Source: Gymnorhina tibicen (Eukaryota; Chordata; Aves; Passeriformes; Artamidae). Taken from it: a stretch of 64,000 bases of DNA. Where the stretch lies: contig VXAZ01018985.1 of the NCBI GenBank assembly GCA_013399875.1, positions 1,042,693-1,106,692 of the forward strand. The letters run 5' to 3'. The notes beneath the pieces were generated by a model that did no database searches, was not told the DNA's origin, and saw nothing but the letters and a program-made list of their open reading frames with translations. Position 1 is the stretch's first letter. Each line of letters begins with the position of its first letter. This document shows, piece after piece, positions 24,503 to 38,400 of the stretch. The position numbers were made by a program, and so were the translations under genes.

Positions 24503-27500
24503 GTAGGGCGAGGGGTGGCCGCTGCCGCTGCGCCCCGGGCGGGTGGAGGTGCTGGCGCGGCGGGGACGGCGGTGGCTTTCGCAGCCCTTCGCTGCTCGGC
24601 CCGGACCTGCCCTGCACTGCCCTGCCCAGCCCTGCCGGGCCGGGCAGCGCTGGGGCCGGGGGCGGTGCGGAAGGGGCTCTCCCCGGCCTCGGCAAAGGCT
24701 GCGCCGGCCGTCGGCTCGGGAAATGCGGAACCGGGGCCGGGCGGCGGAGCACGGGGCGGCTGCCGGGCCCCCCCAGCCGCGGATGCGCGGGCAGCGCATC
24801 CCGGCCTTCCCGTGGCGCTTCGCGGGCAGAATAAACTTTCTGCTTGCACCCTGCAGTAAAAGTAAAGCTCTTCTATTTTATGAGTGTGCAACTTTTGATT
24901 GACCAGCGCTGTTCGCAGGGTTTGTTCCCTTTTAATTCTCTCCAGCCCAGGGTTGCACCGCAGCTGGCAGCTGCGTTTGGGCAGCTGCCCCTCGGCCCCT
25001 GAGCGGCAGCAGGGCTGGCGCCTCTGTGGTTTCACTGGTGTGCATTTTGCCTGGGAAGACTGTTGTTCGAGCTGCCGTGGTTGCAACACTCTTCCTAAAA
25101 CTTCATGGTTTATTGAAACCCAGAAACCTTGGGACTGCTTGCCCAAGAGAGTAGATGTTGCCCTGATGAAAACTGAACCTGAATGCAGGCGAAGCACGTT
25201 CTCCTGCTGTATAAGCTTATCCCACAGAGGTGTATTACATTTATCCAACCCATTCATGGATCAGTTGGAGCCTTTTATACGTTGTGGTACTGAACTACAC
25301 GCCAGCTGCTTTCCCCTACACGAGGCAGGGCAGGCTGGGGTCACTAAGTTACCTGCAGTAAGCTGGCAGAGCTCCTTGGCCCAGCTCAGCGTCTGCGCCC
25401 TTGGGCTGATTTCATTCAGGGTTTTCCTGCTTGGCGTGCTTGGGATGGCAGGAAGCGTGCACTTGTGGCGGCTGGGGTGTTGGAGGTGCACGAGCTTTTG
25501 GGAACGTACCCCTGACTCTGCCACGGCCAAGCTCTGTGCTCTGCCAGGTGAGCTGGTCCAGGTGCTAGCCTTGATTTGCTCCCAGTTAAGCGTTTTGAGG
25601 CTTGTGTAGTATAGCTGTACAAATAACAATGACTTCTGAGTTTCTCTGTACTTAGAGAAAAGGTCAAGGTATCTTTGCCTGACCAGAAGGTAATCTGGTG
25701 AGGGGCTAAACCTCCTCAGAGAGGTTCCTTCAACCATTTTGAAGTCCTGTGTCTATTAAATTAAAAAAAAAGCAAACAAAACACAACAACAACAAAAGGA
25801 AAGAAAACAACCCCCAAACCCTATTCTTGGGTACTAACAAACAGTATTGTGCCAGAAAATAGCACAACTGTCAGTTTGATCAGAATTTTAATTCCAACTG
25901 CAGGAGCATTAAAACTGATTTCGATATTTGTCCCAAGGTTCTTGAGGCTCTTCTATAAAAAAGCAAAGGTCCTTACTGCAACTGCAGGGTCTTGAACAAC
26001 TTCTGATGGGAAGGGAGGGTAAAAATAACATGATCTTTTGAAAAACTTTAGTGACAGTCCTGAGACTTACTAGAGGTTTGTTTTGCTATTGTACTCATTT
26101 CTGTTATAAATGGCTTGTATAAAGAGGGTATTGCACCTCAGGATGTTTATCAGAATAGTGTACCTAGTGTGATGTAAGGGACTGTTACAGAGCAAACATG
26201 GGGCAACACCTTCTTCCTCTGCCTTCTTTTTGCTGTTATTATGCTGTTTTCTCTTCATGGTGAGGTGGAGATCTGCAGGTACAGTGGGAAAATCTAGCAT
26301 AGTCAACATACTTGTGCTTGTTAATTAATGGCTTCTAATACCCTGCCAGTTAGACTTCAAAGACCACCTTCCTTGGCAAACTGGAGTGCTTGCATTGGAA
26401 ACTCTGCTTGATGACACAATATTATTACTCACTAAAGCCAGTGTATGTGGTTAAAGTCCAGGCTGCCAGGTCCTGTCTTTGGGGCTGGCTTAGACATCCT
26501 GGACTGCCTCTTGTAATCAGAAATTAAGTTGTTTAAAATTGAGAGTCAGAGGTTGCACATTTTGTTGTTATGGTGACAGCTTTCTCAGATAGCAAAAGTT
26601 AGGCGGTAGGAAGAAAATCTAGATTATGTTTAAGACTGCAGCCAAACCAGACAAGGCTAATGCTCCAGGTGTAGAATGTGCTTAAGTCTCTCCTCTCTCT
26701 TGAGCAGTCAGGTTTGGCAGCAGTCCTTAAAAAGTTGTTCATAGCCTACCACCAGCAGCATCAGAACCAATGAGCAGCTTTTCACTTGAAATGTCTTTGT
26801 TTTCAGCAAAGACATATTTGGACTGGCTCTATGGCTTCATGTGATTCTCGGTGTACTCCAGTAGCTTTGGAAGTAGGGCTCCAAGCACTCGGAGCCTCTT
26901 GCTCTGTGATTACAGCACCAAAGCAGTAGTGTCAGCTCAAGCCAAATGGTTATAATATTATCCTGAGATGAGGAGTCCCTTGTTCTGTTGCTTTGCTTTA
27001 GCTTGTCATGAACAAAAATCTGATTCACTGTATGGACTTTGTTGCTGAATAGATTAATAACTGTAGTTGTGCTTTCACAAAGATGCTGCTGTCCCCTCTG
27101 CCTCCCTATCCCCCCCCCAAATCAAACCACAACCACACCTGATTATGCTTGCAAAAAGAGTCTCTCTCTGGCTTGCCACTCTTATTATTAGTGCTGGTAC
27201 AGTTTTCCAGTGGAAAAATAAGGATGAAGCTGCCCCTACAGTGGAAGCAGTGTTCTGAATGAGGAGACTGTGCCAGTGAGCAGTCTCACGAACACATGCA
27301 CCACAGCAGTTACCTAGTTATGATCCATCCATCTCTGATGTTGTCTTCAGGGCTTCCTCTTATGCTTCAGCAACACTTCACTTATGTAACCTGGTGTCTT
27401 TCAAAATCTTCAGGCTTTTGTGGTACTTAAAAGGAGTCCCAAAACACTACATGTGATTTCTTGAGAGACTGTGTAAGCCTTTCTTTTCCTAGAGCCTTGA

Positions 27501-30500
27501 CTTGCACTTTTGGGGCTCACAGAATGGACTTCAGTGTTGTTTTTTGTGCAGAAAGAACTTGTTGCTGCCAGTTGGACAACATTTCCCCATTGTCCCACTG
27601 GACAAAGCTGCACCTTTTCCTACTCCTTTGTTTGTTTTCTTATCACTAGGTACTTGCAGTACTGTAGGTATGATTTTTTTTTTTCACTTAATGTGCAATT
27701 GTGAAATCAAACACTTGTACGTAAATACAAGTGGACAGCTGTTGTGGGAACTGCAAAGGAAGAATGATTTCACTGAGCTGAGTGTCTGCAACAGTGACTT
27801 GAAGATGACAAAAATATCAGAAGACTTACATGAGTAGGTCCCTTGAACAGCAGCATGCTTTCATTTCTTTTGCATGAAAAACTGTATTGGTGGGGGAAGT
27901 CTTGTTCTGACTCGGGCTGAAGGTCCTGACTTGATGGGGTGGCATTACGTGAGCTATTTGATGGCGTTGCTGTCTTCCTCTCTCAGCCAGTGCATGAATG
28001 AGGTACGGAAATGCGGGGAATCAGTGCGCTGTGTTGGAGGGACGCTGGAGCAGCTGATGCACAACTGTTGGGTGGGCAGCTGGAGGCTGGAGCAGGGTCA
28101 GCTGTTCAGCCTTTCTGCAGTGCTTGAGCATTGAAGGGTAACTTGAACTCTTCATTCTTGCTCCCACCCACTTCAGTAGGATATGGAGGAGGGGGCCAGC
28201 CCAGTGGCCCAACTATGGAAAGAATCTGTTGCTTGTGGCATGCATGGATCTTTTTCCCTGTTCCCTACAATGAATGTTGTCACAAGCAGTCAGTACAGTC
28301 CTTCACTCAGCCAGAGTAAGGTCTGCTCTCAGACCTTTTGGCGCAGGGAAAGCTTAGCTAAGGATCTATGTCCTTTGATCCTCCAATGAGGCCAAGCTGT
28401 AACTGCTCGGGGCTTTTAAAATCCGACATGAAACTGATGCAATTCCTTTTTGTTCCAATTTCCCACACTTTGAGGCAGCCTGTGGGTTCCCCTTTCTCCC
28501 ACTGCAAATGCCCACCAAAGCAATGGGAGGCCTTGGAGGCTCAGGCTGATGTTGCTGGCCTAAAATAAAGCACTGCACCTTGGCTTTGCTGGTACAGCAA
28601 ATGTATGTGCTGGTACAGGCTGAGCAAGCGCCTTGGTCTGCTTGATCTGGGTGCTTTGTGGGTAAAGTGGGAACAGCTGGTTTTCATGGCTGAAAGTTGG
28701 CTGCCATATGTTAACACCTCTCCTGGCCTGGGCACGAGTGCTATTGAGTTGCTATGAGCTGTGCCTGGAGGCTGCAGAGCACAGCCCCTTCCGTCTGCAG
28801 GGGCTGTCAGTAACCACATACTGCACTACTCTGCCTTGGGAATGTTATCTCTATTCATTTTTGTCTCATTCACATCTCTATTCATGCTCCTGTCTATCTT
28901 GTATGTACATTTTTTTCCCCTTGTCTTCTACAGCTGCTGAATACAGTAGCCTTTGACTAACAACCTCTACTTTGTGAGCCAGCTGTCAGTATAGTCCCAG
29001 GAGGAGCTGGGTGATGAAGGAAGTGGGTTTTGGGGTTTCTGATGCTTTCTAGCATGTGCTGACCCTGCTGGGTAAGGACACCCCAAAAGCTGCTTTGGCT
29101 GACCTGAATGTTGTAAAGGCTGGGGAGGCTTCGTCCTCTTTCTTCACAACTATTTGCTCCTTAAACAGGAAGATGTCCTGGCAGTTTTTACTGGCAGGGA
29201 GTCCCTCAGCCAGTACAGAGAAGTCTTGCAGGAAGGCAAGGGACTAGATTTGCCGTGTAAAATCAGTGAGCTGTTTGTGGATTGCTGATTCCTGAGGATG
29301 CTGGACATTGCTGCAGGTAAGGGAGGATATGTGCTATATCTCTTCAGAAAGTGACGTTTCCATGGCAGCAGATACAGTGCAGAGAGTCTTCTTGAAAGCC
29401 AATGTTTTCTTGACTAATTTTCAAAGGGAAATAACCCAAACTCCTCCCTTCTTAATTTAATTGGAGGGAGCAACAGTGTCATTTGCTGAGCCTTGTGCAG
29501 CAGACACGTGGTGAGTGTGGGGTTTTTGTGCTTTTACAAGATGCTCGCCTCCAGGTAGGAGGATGATGACCCCGCTGTTGCCTCCACTGGAGTCTTTGTA
29601 ATATGGGCACTTCTGATTTGAGATTTGCTTTATGGAGGAAGGGAGGTGTTTACCCTTGTTCTTTTAATATCCTGCAGTGAGTAAGCAGAAAAATGTCAGA
29701 CAAAGGGTGATTGAAAGGGAGAGCAAGCATTAAGTGAGATTAAGCACTAAATTGAAATGCTCTTGTTCAGCCAACACTGTCACTCTGTGTCAGCTTCAAT
29801 TTAAGTCTCCAGAGGGACAGCTTTCTCTCCTGTTAAAGGTGGTGACTGTCTTCAAAATTGCTCATGTTTGGGTGTGTTAGCCAGAGTGATTGGGAACCTT
29901 CATTCAAAAACCTTGTATAGGACAGGCTTTCTACTGAAAGCCTTCTCTTTTGAAAAGGGCTGCAGTAACAGACCAGCTACCTAGAACCCTAGAACTTTCT
30001 AATGGGTTGATCTCCTGAAGGTTCAGTGTCACTCCTGCCATGTCCTCTTACTTGTCTTCTTTCTTTTCCTCTGCTCTGGTTAAGGGAGCAGAAGTGAAAG
30101 AATACGTAGCTGTGTGTTGGCTTTGGCCATTTGGCAGGGTGATAGCATGAGCTGGGCTAACTGGTCTCGAGTATCCTTGCCCTGCTATGAAAACACTTGT
30201 TTCTGGCAGAGGTGTAGATGGCTGTGTGGATTTTCTGCTAGTGCAAGTACAAGCGGTGGCGATCAGCTGCATGAGTCTGCAGCCACTTGTCCCGGGGCGG
30301 GGGGGGGGAGCAGCACAGCACAGCACTGGCTGCCAGCAAATGCTGGTGTGTGGAAAAATGCTCATTGTGCTGTTACTTGCTCCTGAGCAGAAAGGGGTGA
30401 ATTGATGCTATCTAGAGAGAAACCAGCACTACTATTGTGGTGTGAATGCTGTCACTGAAAGAGGCAGCTTTCCTGTTTTGCAAGCTGACTTCTCTATTCC

Positions 30501-33500
30501 AGTGTGACGGCAGAGCAATAAGTGTACTTGGATGGTGACTGACAGTGGAGTGGCCCAGCAAATGCTGCCTTGGCCAAGCCTGGAATGCTCCCTTTTCTGC
30601 AGAACTGAGGTCTATAGGAACGTGCTGTGCTACATGTGGTTTGGCGTGACGGGCTTCTGAACTGCCCCTCTCCTGCTTGTAGCCTCCCAGCAGAACAATA
30701 AATGTGTGCTGTGCTTGAAAACTTCATAGATAAAGAGGAAGGACACTTCGTATGAGTACATGGAAAGAAAACCTGTTTATTGTTAATGTAATTGAAATGT
30801 TAACAATCTAATTCAAGAATTAGTTTAGAAAAAGACTATTATGCAGATGAAGTCTTAGTAATAATAAAGGTAACATACAAACTTAGTTTCTACACCTTTT
30901 TCTTGGTGTCTTACTCATTCTTCCCCTGGCTTCTGAGGGTGTTAGTATCATTTTGGTGGTGGCAGGGGTATTAGAGCAAGTTGTCATATTGTGACTCCTT
31001 TTCTGGGAGGAATAGGATGTTGGTGGTTTCTTCCTCACTGTAGGATCCACTGGAATCCTTCTGTTATGTTTGCTTTTTACACATCTGTTGTTTCTTTCAT
31101 GGCTCTGCAAGCTCCGTGTTACATCCAAATCTATTACGTAAAGTGCCTGTTATATATGTTAGATATTATTCCTTTGCTCTCTGTTGTCTCTAAAATAGTT
31201 TTGTCCAACTGCACATCTCCACTGGTGACTGATGATTTTCTTACAGCCGTGGGATCTCCATTGTCAGCCCTGTGCCCTCTTACTTGTACCATGCCTGTAC
31301 TCTCACATCCTGTGTCTCTGCTCTGAGACACACCAAGTAAAACAAAGCCTCAGGCAAATGAAGAAGGGTTGAGACAGAGCAAGCCTGACAAGTCTCTAGT
31401 CCTGGGGCCTTGCAAGCTTGGCTCAAAGCTTATGTCCTGTCACTAGCAATGGCAGTGTTGTACTGTGGAGTAACAAAGAGGCTGGGGAGCACCTGCAGCT
31501 TGCTGGGGGTGGTGGGTGAGGCAAGCAGAGGCAGAACAGCAGGTATTTTTCCCGTTTTGCTTTCCCTTGTCTAGCAGCTAGAGGGAAGTGGTGCTTCATC
31601 AGAACCCCCTAACCCTTGGACAGAGATGAAAAGATGTGCCAAGGGAGGCAACCTGGGCTGGAGTTGGTGTTTTCAGATAGGTGCTCCTCCTGTGCTTCGC
31701 TAGGATTAGAGCCCATGCTTGGCAGTGATGTTGGTTCATGAAAAAAACCTCAAAAAGGTTGAAAACAAAGCTGTGTAAGTAGTGTTTCTTAACTGCTCTT
31801 TAGCCTGGCAAAGCTGTGTAGCATTGGGGATGTTGCTTGTGTCTGTTTTACGTTGTTTACTTTTTGCCTACAGTACTTTAATTAAACTACTAGCAGAGGT
31901 CCCAGGATGAGCAGGAAGTGATCCTACTCATCTCTCTGTCTGTTCTCTGCCTAAATGTGTATCACATCATGACATTAGAAAGTCCTAATTAATTTGATCA
32001 GGATAGCAGAATTTGAAAGAAACTCCCCTTATGCCTCCACTCAAAGTCATCTCTGTCTGATGTTCATTGCAGTGTTCTACAGCAATCCAGTCCCTGGAAA
32101 TAACACATAGTAGTGAACATTTCCAGCTGCTGCCAGGACAGGCTGCCTTTGAAGAAGGCCATTTCACTGAACTCGCATCTTCTGATACCCTGTAGTCTCT
32201 TTAGAGTGCATCAGAGTCCTAAAGTGTCCCTTGCTTTTCCTCACACAGGTTCCTGGGAATGGGGCTGTGCAAGGACTTGCCTATAAGCATCTTTAAAGAA
32301 GCTGTCTTTTAAGTGGGAACCAGTATTTCCTACTCAAAAGAAAGGTTGGGGTTATGAAATGGGCACAGCTCACACTGGCTGGAGTGCTCCTTTCTCTCTA
32401 ATGTCTGTATTGTTCTTCAGAAGAGAAATCCCGTCAGCACATCTCAAAAGTGTTTTGCCTCCGTCTGAGGAGTCTTGAGAAGCAGGCAGGAAGGCTGAAG
32501 GCAGAGCAGAAAGCCCCCAGATGAATCACTGTTTTTAACTTGCTGACTGCTCGGTGTGCTTTGATTACTGCTGGCAGAGGTTAGTTCTGTGCCTGCACGC
32601 AGACAGGCCTCAGTGTGCTTGAGTGGATCACACGCTGCTGTGCAGGCTGTTTCCATAGCACCAAAAAAATCTGCGCCAGGCAGTCCCTGAAGAGGCTTTG
32701 CTGAGTAGCTGACGTGCGTTCAGGGATGAGGAGCATCAGAAGTAGTACCAGCCTAGGCATGGGGTGGGAATGGAGCCTGATTTAAATATTGACTTTCCTG
32801 TTGCCAGATGTCACTGTCTTGGCAGAAGGAAAACAGGCTGTTTTACTGCAATGTGCTTTGCTTGGAGCTATGAGCTCTGAAAAGCACCATTCATGCTCTG
32901 TTTTGTCTCCTCAACAAGCTACTTGCAGTGTTGTGCTCCAAAACTGTTTTTTTAACAGGGGATTTGTTCTTGAGTAGAAGGAAAGACCCGAAATGACTTC
33001 TTGTCTTTCTCTTAAGACTGCTCTGGTGCCTGCGTGGCAGGTATGTTTTACCTTCTTGTGCTCTGAGTTGTGACAAGCCTTTGTGTCTGCTGCCTGGGCA
33101 GACTCTTCAGGTGCTGTGCAGCTCTGGTATCCCAACTATGTCATGTATGGGCCCTCAAGAAAGGGGTGGGTCCACCTGCTGTGTTCGGAGCATTGCCATG
33201 TGGCCTGTCACCACCCCTGGAGACACTTGAAGGAACAGGGAACAGAAGTTCCTGCAGAGGACCCCAAAGAGAACTGTCTGGACATCTGAAGAAGGTCACA
33301 ACCCCAGCTTGCTATTGTCTGAAATGGTAAACTGGTGGTGTGCTGTTGCTTGCCAAGCAAGCGTTCATCCCTGATCTTCTTGTTGAGCAAGACTGAGCAC
33401 ATTGTGGGTCTGGCTCCCTACGTCTTACAGGTCTCAGGCCACAGTTGGATCCCTGCACACTATCTTTTAACACCCGCTCCTGGTCCAGGGTGTGTGGGGA

Positions 33501-34746
33501 CCTCAGGCCCAAGCTTGGGCTGGGGGGACGCATCCCAAACCCAGATTAGGATGTATTGGGGGGATCCTGTGTGTCACAGAAGTTGTTTATGCAGTTTAAC
33601 TGCCAAAAACTCTACTCCACTTCTAGCTGGCTGCTACTGTCATATTATTTAAATGCAGTAATTTGGAAGGAGGGGAAGACTCTGAAATATTACTGTTATT
33701 TTCTCCAATAAAGCAGTCCTTAACTGGAGTAAAGGTGTGTTTTAGACACCCACTCTAAATCTCCTTGTCTGAAAACTCTGACGAAGGAATAAACAGTCGC
33801 TGCTACCATTTAAATAACTGTTTATAGCAATCAGTCTTAAAACTAACCTTCCCTAAAATACATTTGAATTTCTTAGTGCACTTCTAGTAAATGCTGAGGT
33901 ACAAGAGACACCTGTCTGTACTTTGTGAACTGCTATTTGAGTTTGTGTATCGATCTCATTAACACTTGATGTAGCAGAACTAGTGTGAACACTAAGCAGG
34001 TAGTAGTACACTTCTTTGGAAAAGTAAAATGCAGTGGCTGAATGTCTCTTTTTGAATATAGTCTTGGTTTTTAGTTGCAAACAAATCTTGCTTTCCTGCC
34101 CTTCAGGTTAATCTTTAAATACTCAGTCGACTTAGTTGTTTTTGATTTTCTGGAGGAATCTTTGATTATTGTAGGGGGAAGAATTCAGTTTTGGACTGTG
34201 GTGTCTCCAACAGTTGACTTTTTCCAAAGAAATCAGTCTACTGCAAGTGCATTCTTGATTACTCAGTTCCAGCAACCAGTGCTGCCGTTCAATATAAAGT
34301 TGTTTAACTATGTTTAATATCAAAGGAGGAAAAAGCCAGCAGCTCACCAGGCACCTAACAAGTGCCAGAGAGCTGCTGCATGTATTCCAGGACACGATTG
34401 CTGTGTGCAGGGCTGCACCAACTGCCCACTGATTGGGTTGGTTGGATAATACAGAGCACTTCTGTAAAGAGGCAGGAGTTTCATGGTTTTGCTCCTGTAT
34501 GTATGGGGGTACTTGTTCATGTTCAAATGTGGTTTTGAGGACTCGGTTTTAACAGTCCAGCAATCCTGCAGGAAAGGCGGTTGGTGCTCTCAGAGCACAG
34601 CTGCAATGGTAGGTGAGCCTTCTGCCTAATGTATCCCTCTTGGTGCATTGCTTAAAACACCAACATCTGAGCTGCAAGTTGTTTACACTCTTAAGTGTGT
34701 AATTTGTTCCCGTAAATTATTCTGGGTTAAGGCAACCTGTGGTGTC

Positions 34747-35492
34747 AGTACAGGCTGGGGAATGAAGGGGTTGAGAGCAGCCCTGTAGAGAAGGACTTAG
34801 GCTGGTGAATGAAAAGCTGGACAGGAGTCAACAGTGTGCACTTGCAGCCCAGAAGGCCGTAACACACCCTGGTCATCATCCAAAGCAATAGTTACCAGCA
34901 GGTCAAGGGAGGTGATTCTGCCCCTCTCCTTGGATCTCATGGGATCCCCCCAGAGTATTGTGTCCAGTTCTGTGTTCCCTAGAACATGGAAAACTTGAGC
35001 CTATTGAAGCAGGCTCAAAGGAGAGCCATGAAAATCATTGGAGGGATGGAACACCTATTGTATGAGGAAAGGCTGAGAGAGATGAAGTTGTTCAGCCTGG
35101 AGAAAAGAAGGCTCCAGGGATATCTTAGTGCAGCCTTTCAGTAGTTAAAGGGGGCTTATAATAAAGATGGAGACAGACTTTTTAGCAGGGCCTGTTCTGA
35201 TAGGACAAGGGGCAATGGTTTTAAGCTGAAGGAGGGTAGATTCAGACTAGATATAGAGAAATTTTTTACATTGAGGGTGGTGAAACACTGGAACAGGTTG
35301 CCCAGAGAGGTGGTGGATGCCTGATTCCTCAAAATATTGTTGGTTTTAGGTGGTCCACTGGACATTTGGAAGGTCCAATGGAAACATTGGACAGGGCTCT
35401 GAGCAGTCTGATCTAGTTGAAGATGTCCCTAGCAGGGGGACTGGAGCAAGATGACCTTTAAAGCTCCCTTCCAACCCAATCCATTCTATGGT
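34747..35492 (+). mobile_element. CR1 LINE, 3' fragment
   Basis: A sense-orientation CR1 copy. It covers part of the ORF2 C-terminal region (block around GGATCCCCCCAGAGTATTGT, then AGGCTCAAAGGAGAGCCATG) and the 3' UTR, ending CCAATCCATTCTATGG at about 35492. Frames are broken by stops and indels. It lies in TPD52 intron 1 in the same orientation as the gene. Confidence 0.93.
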
Positions 35493-38400
35493 AAAACACA
35501 GATACTGACCAAATCTTTAACTGAGAAAGGTTGAAGGTTACACCACCCTTAAAGGGTATTTGGGGCATGCTGCTTTGCTACCTTTTTGTGTGAATTGTAG
35601 ATGAACATGAGTACTATGGTTCATGAGCAGTGGTGAGCAGGGAGAATTAGTTTCTGCATATTTCTGAATGGTAGCAAGTGAAACCTGTTGGAGTTGATGC
35701 TTTGAAGCTGAGTGGTTTCGATTGGCTTCTGTGCCTGTCACTGTGCAGGTTTTTTGGCATGACAGATTTTTGGAGATTGTATAAGAAGGAAAACAACTTG
35801 AGTGTCAGTGGAATCAGCAGAGCTACCTGCTGAGTACTTCCTGCTGTGGTGAGGAAGTGTTTTTGGGATAAATGGCAAAAGGGAGAGCCTTACTGGAGTG
35901 AATGTACAGTCTTCTTTAATTCTGTTTTAGCACACTGATATGTGAAGACTTTAATATGCTTCTGTTTCTTATTTACAATTGAAGAGCAAACTTCACCTTG
36001 GTGAATCCCAGAAATGTACTTTCCTCCCATCCCCAATGAAGAGTATTTTCCTATTCAAAAGCATCTTTTGAGAAAGTGAAAATATGAGAAGAGGGATACA
36101 AAAGTCAAAGCAAGACCTCTGTGTGTTGTCGAGAGGAGCTGAGAAGACTTTTTAATATTTTTAGAAGGGAAAATGGATAAATTAAGGATAGAGCAAGTGT
36201 CAAATAAAATAACTTCTCTAGTCTTCCTGTTCCAAGGTAATGTTACTGGAGAGGCCTTGTTTCCCCTTTGTGCAAGGTGGTGCCAGCAGCATTTCTGAGG
36301 AATGTGATGGCTTCTTAGTAATCCTGTATCACAGCTCCCTGCTACAGGGCACACTTGTGGATTGACAACTGAGGACTAGCAGTATGCAAGGCAGTGCTTT
36401 GACTTCCACCTCTTCAATATCCTGATCCAGTTTTTATGAGAATGAGAAACTGTGGATTGCATTATTCATAGCTCTTGAAGCTCTGAGTTATTCTGAATGG
36501 TTTTTTGTGCTGATGGCCGAGCTGTGATGTCCAAACCTGATGCAACAATAACCTTCTGGGTACCAGCTAGAGCAGTCCTTAACTATAAAGTCTGAAAAGT
36601 CTACCAGGCTAATCTGTTAAACAGAATGGATCCATTAAACTAGAGCATGACCAGTACTCAGAATGGCTATGAATATATGTATTTTTTTGTTTGGTGTTTA
36701 CAGTTGTGTGGTGGATTAGCTTGTGCAATAGGGAGTGATGCTAAACTTAGACTTCACTTAGCAGTGTAAAGCTTTATTCTTGGAGTTCACACTGATGTTC
36801 TGTTCCAGGTCAAATGCTGGGAGGAGGCAACTTGTGGAACAGTGCAGTTCTGGAGCAGCTGCTCACTAAAATCAGTGGAGGCGTGCTTTCTTTACCAAAA
36901 AAAACCCAACCACAAACCCCAATATAAAAAACTCACAAACTACCAAAACCACATAAAACTAAAAAAAACCCCAATCACCCCCTCCCCTTTCTTTCCTTTC
37001 CTGCCTACTTTTAGAGATGAAGCTCAAAATCCTTCAAAATTTGGTCCTTCAAACCTTCACTTCTTTCTTCCCCCTGTAGTTTCCATCATGTCAACTGCAC
37101 CAGAATCAGGAAAAATGCCTGCCTTTGTGTTCATTGGATAGGTCTTTCCAGTTTTGTCCACTAACATGTATTTCAGTAAAATGAATGGTTGAACTCATTC
37201 TACTTACTTTGCTGCAAAATAGAAATGAGAATTCTGGATGCTTATCCAAGCATGCTGATATTTAGGAAAACTTCCCTTTTTGTGGAATGGACTGGGACAC
37301 AACTAGATTGTGCATGAATATATTAATATTGCTTGGAAATCTTGAGAGACTAGTATTTTCATGATCTGAATCTGCGTAGGTTGTTAAAAAGGAAATGCAG
37401 GTTGCCTGTAATGTCACCCAGTAGCAAAAAGTGGCATCTCATGTCCAAAGTCTGATCTGATGGAAGCGGGTATGCTCAAGTTTTCTAGGACCTGGAAGTC
37501 TTTTAAAGCTTTATATCTTTTTGTGGAATCATCACTGGACAAGCTTTCTTGACCCTTTTCTTTGCCACCTTCAGCTTTTGGAGTGATTAGTGTTTTATGA
37601 CTGTCTGTTGATTTATGTGACAGCAGTATCTCTCTAAGCTAACAGTTTCATTTAATTTACTGTCCTAGTGTGACTTGGAGTCGAGGCAAATGTCTCTTAA
37701 CAGGATATACTCAGCTCAAGCAGCATTAAAAGTCATTCAAGGACATATCAATCGGATAAAATCTCAGAGTACTTATTAATATAATGGCAACTTCAGTGAT
37801 CATAATACTCTAAAGGTAGATGCATTATCTGCATTATATTAGGAAAAAAAAGCTGGTCAGTGCAGTTGGTTTGTTAGTGAATTGCTGCTGGTTGCTGCAC
37901 GCACAGTTGCAGGATTCTGTCTCTTATCTCTTAAACGAGATTAAGAGCAGTGCAGAAGTATTCAAGCCCATGTCCCAAGTTTGTCCAATTTGCAACCCTG
38001 TCAGGACCTGTGTCCAAGGTGCTTTGAGTAGTGATAGCTATTGCTCCAAATCAGTTTGGAAGCACTGTAGGAATTGGTGCTGCCCAGCTGGATATGGAAT
38101 TTAGAAGTATGGGCAAGCAGCAGCCACACTCCATCTGGAACAGGACACTTCACAGAGTTGAATGGGTGACTGGTAAAGTGCTGAACTATAAAGGAGTAGA
38201 TAATGTATCTTGTTTGATGCTGCAGGAAAAACAAAACAACTTGTTCTGGGTTTTCAAGTGAGAGATTCCCAGTAATAGTGAACTGCTGCACAAGTACTTT
38301 ATACCAGCAGTCTGGTGGTGTGCCATTAACACTCCTTTGTTAGGTCTTACTTGCTTACCTTTAGGAGGATGCACTGAAACACTGCAGTGTGAGAAATGTA

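Larger units (their letters stand above)
24185..24850 (+). promoter_or_regulatory. TPD52: CpG island, probable TPD52 promoter
   Basis: This is the only long stretch in the window with very high GC and dense CpG. It has overlapping GC boxes at 24414-24431 (GGGG units separated by single C), two CACCTG E-boxes at 24405-24410 and 24443-24448, and no obvious TATA box, as in many broadly expressed vertebrate promoters. A splice donor in correct phase for TPD52 exon 2 lies at 24503, which points to a + strand promoter. Sequence downstream appears richer in T and G than in A and C on the + strand, as transcribed vertebrate introns often are. The transcription start cannot be placed exactly. Divergent transcription from the same island is possible. 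Confidence 0.75.

Noticed and set aside
24118..24834. Long open frames on both strands across the CpG island (up to 238 and 271 codons)
   Set aside because: High GC removes stop codons by composition. The frames run through a CR1 tail and N bases, are rich in Gly, Pro, Arg and Ala, and have no domain.
30883..31331. Two adjacent minus-strand frames with an AATAAA about 100 bases beyond, suggesting a processed pseudogene
   Set aside because: The frames differ, both begin only at non-ATG or weak starts, no poly-A remnant is present and the peptide matched nothing I know.
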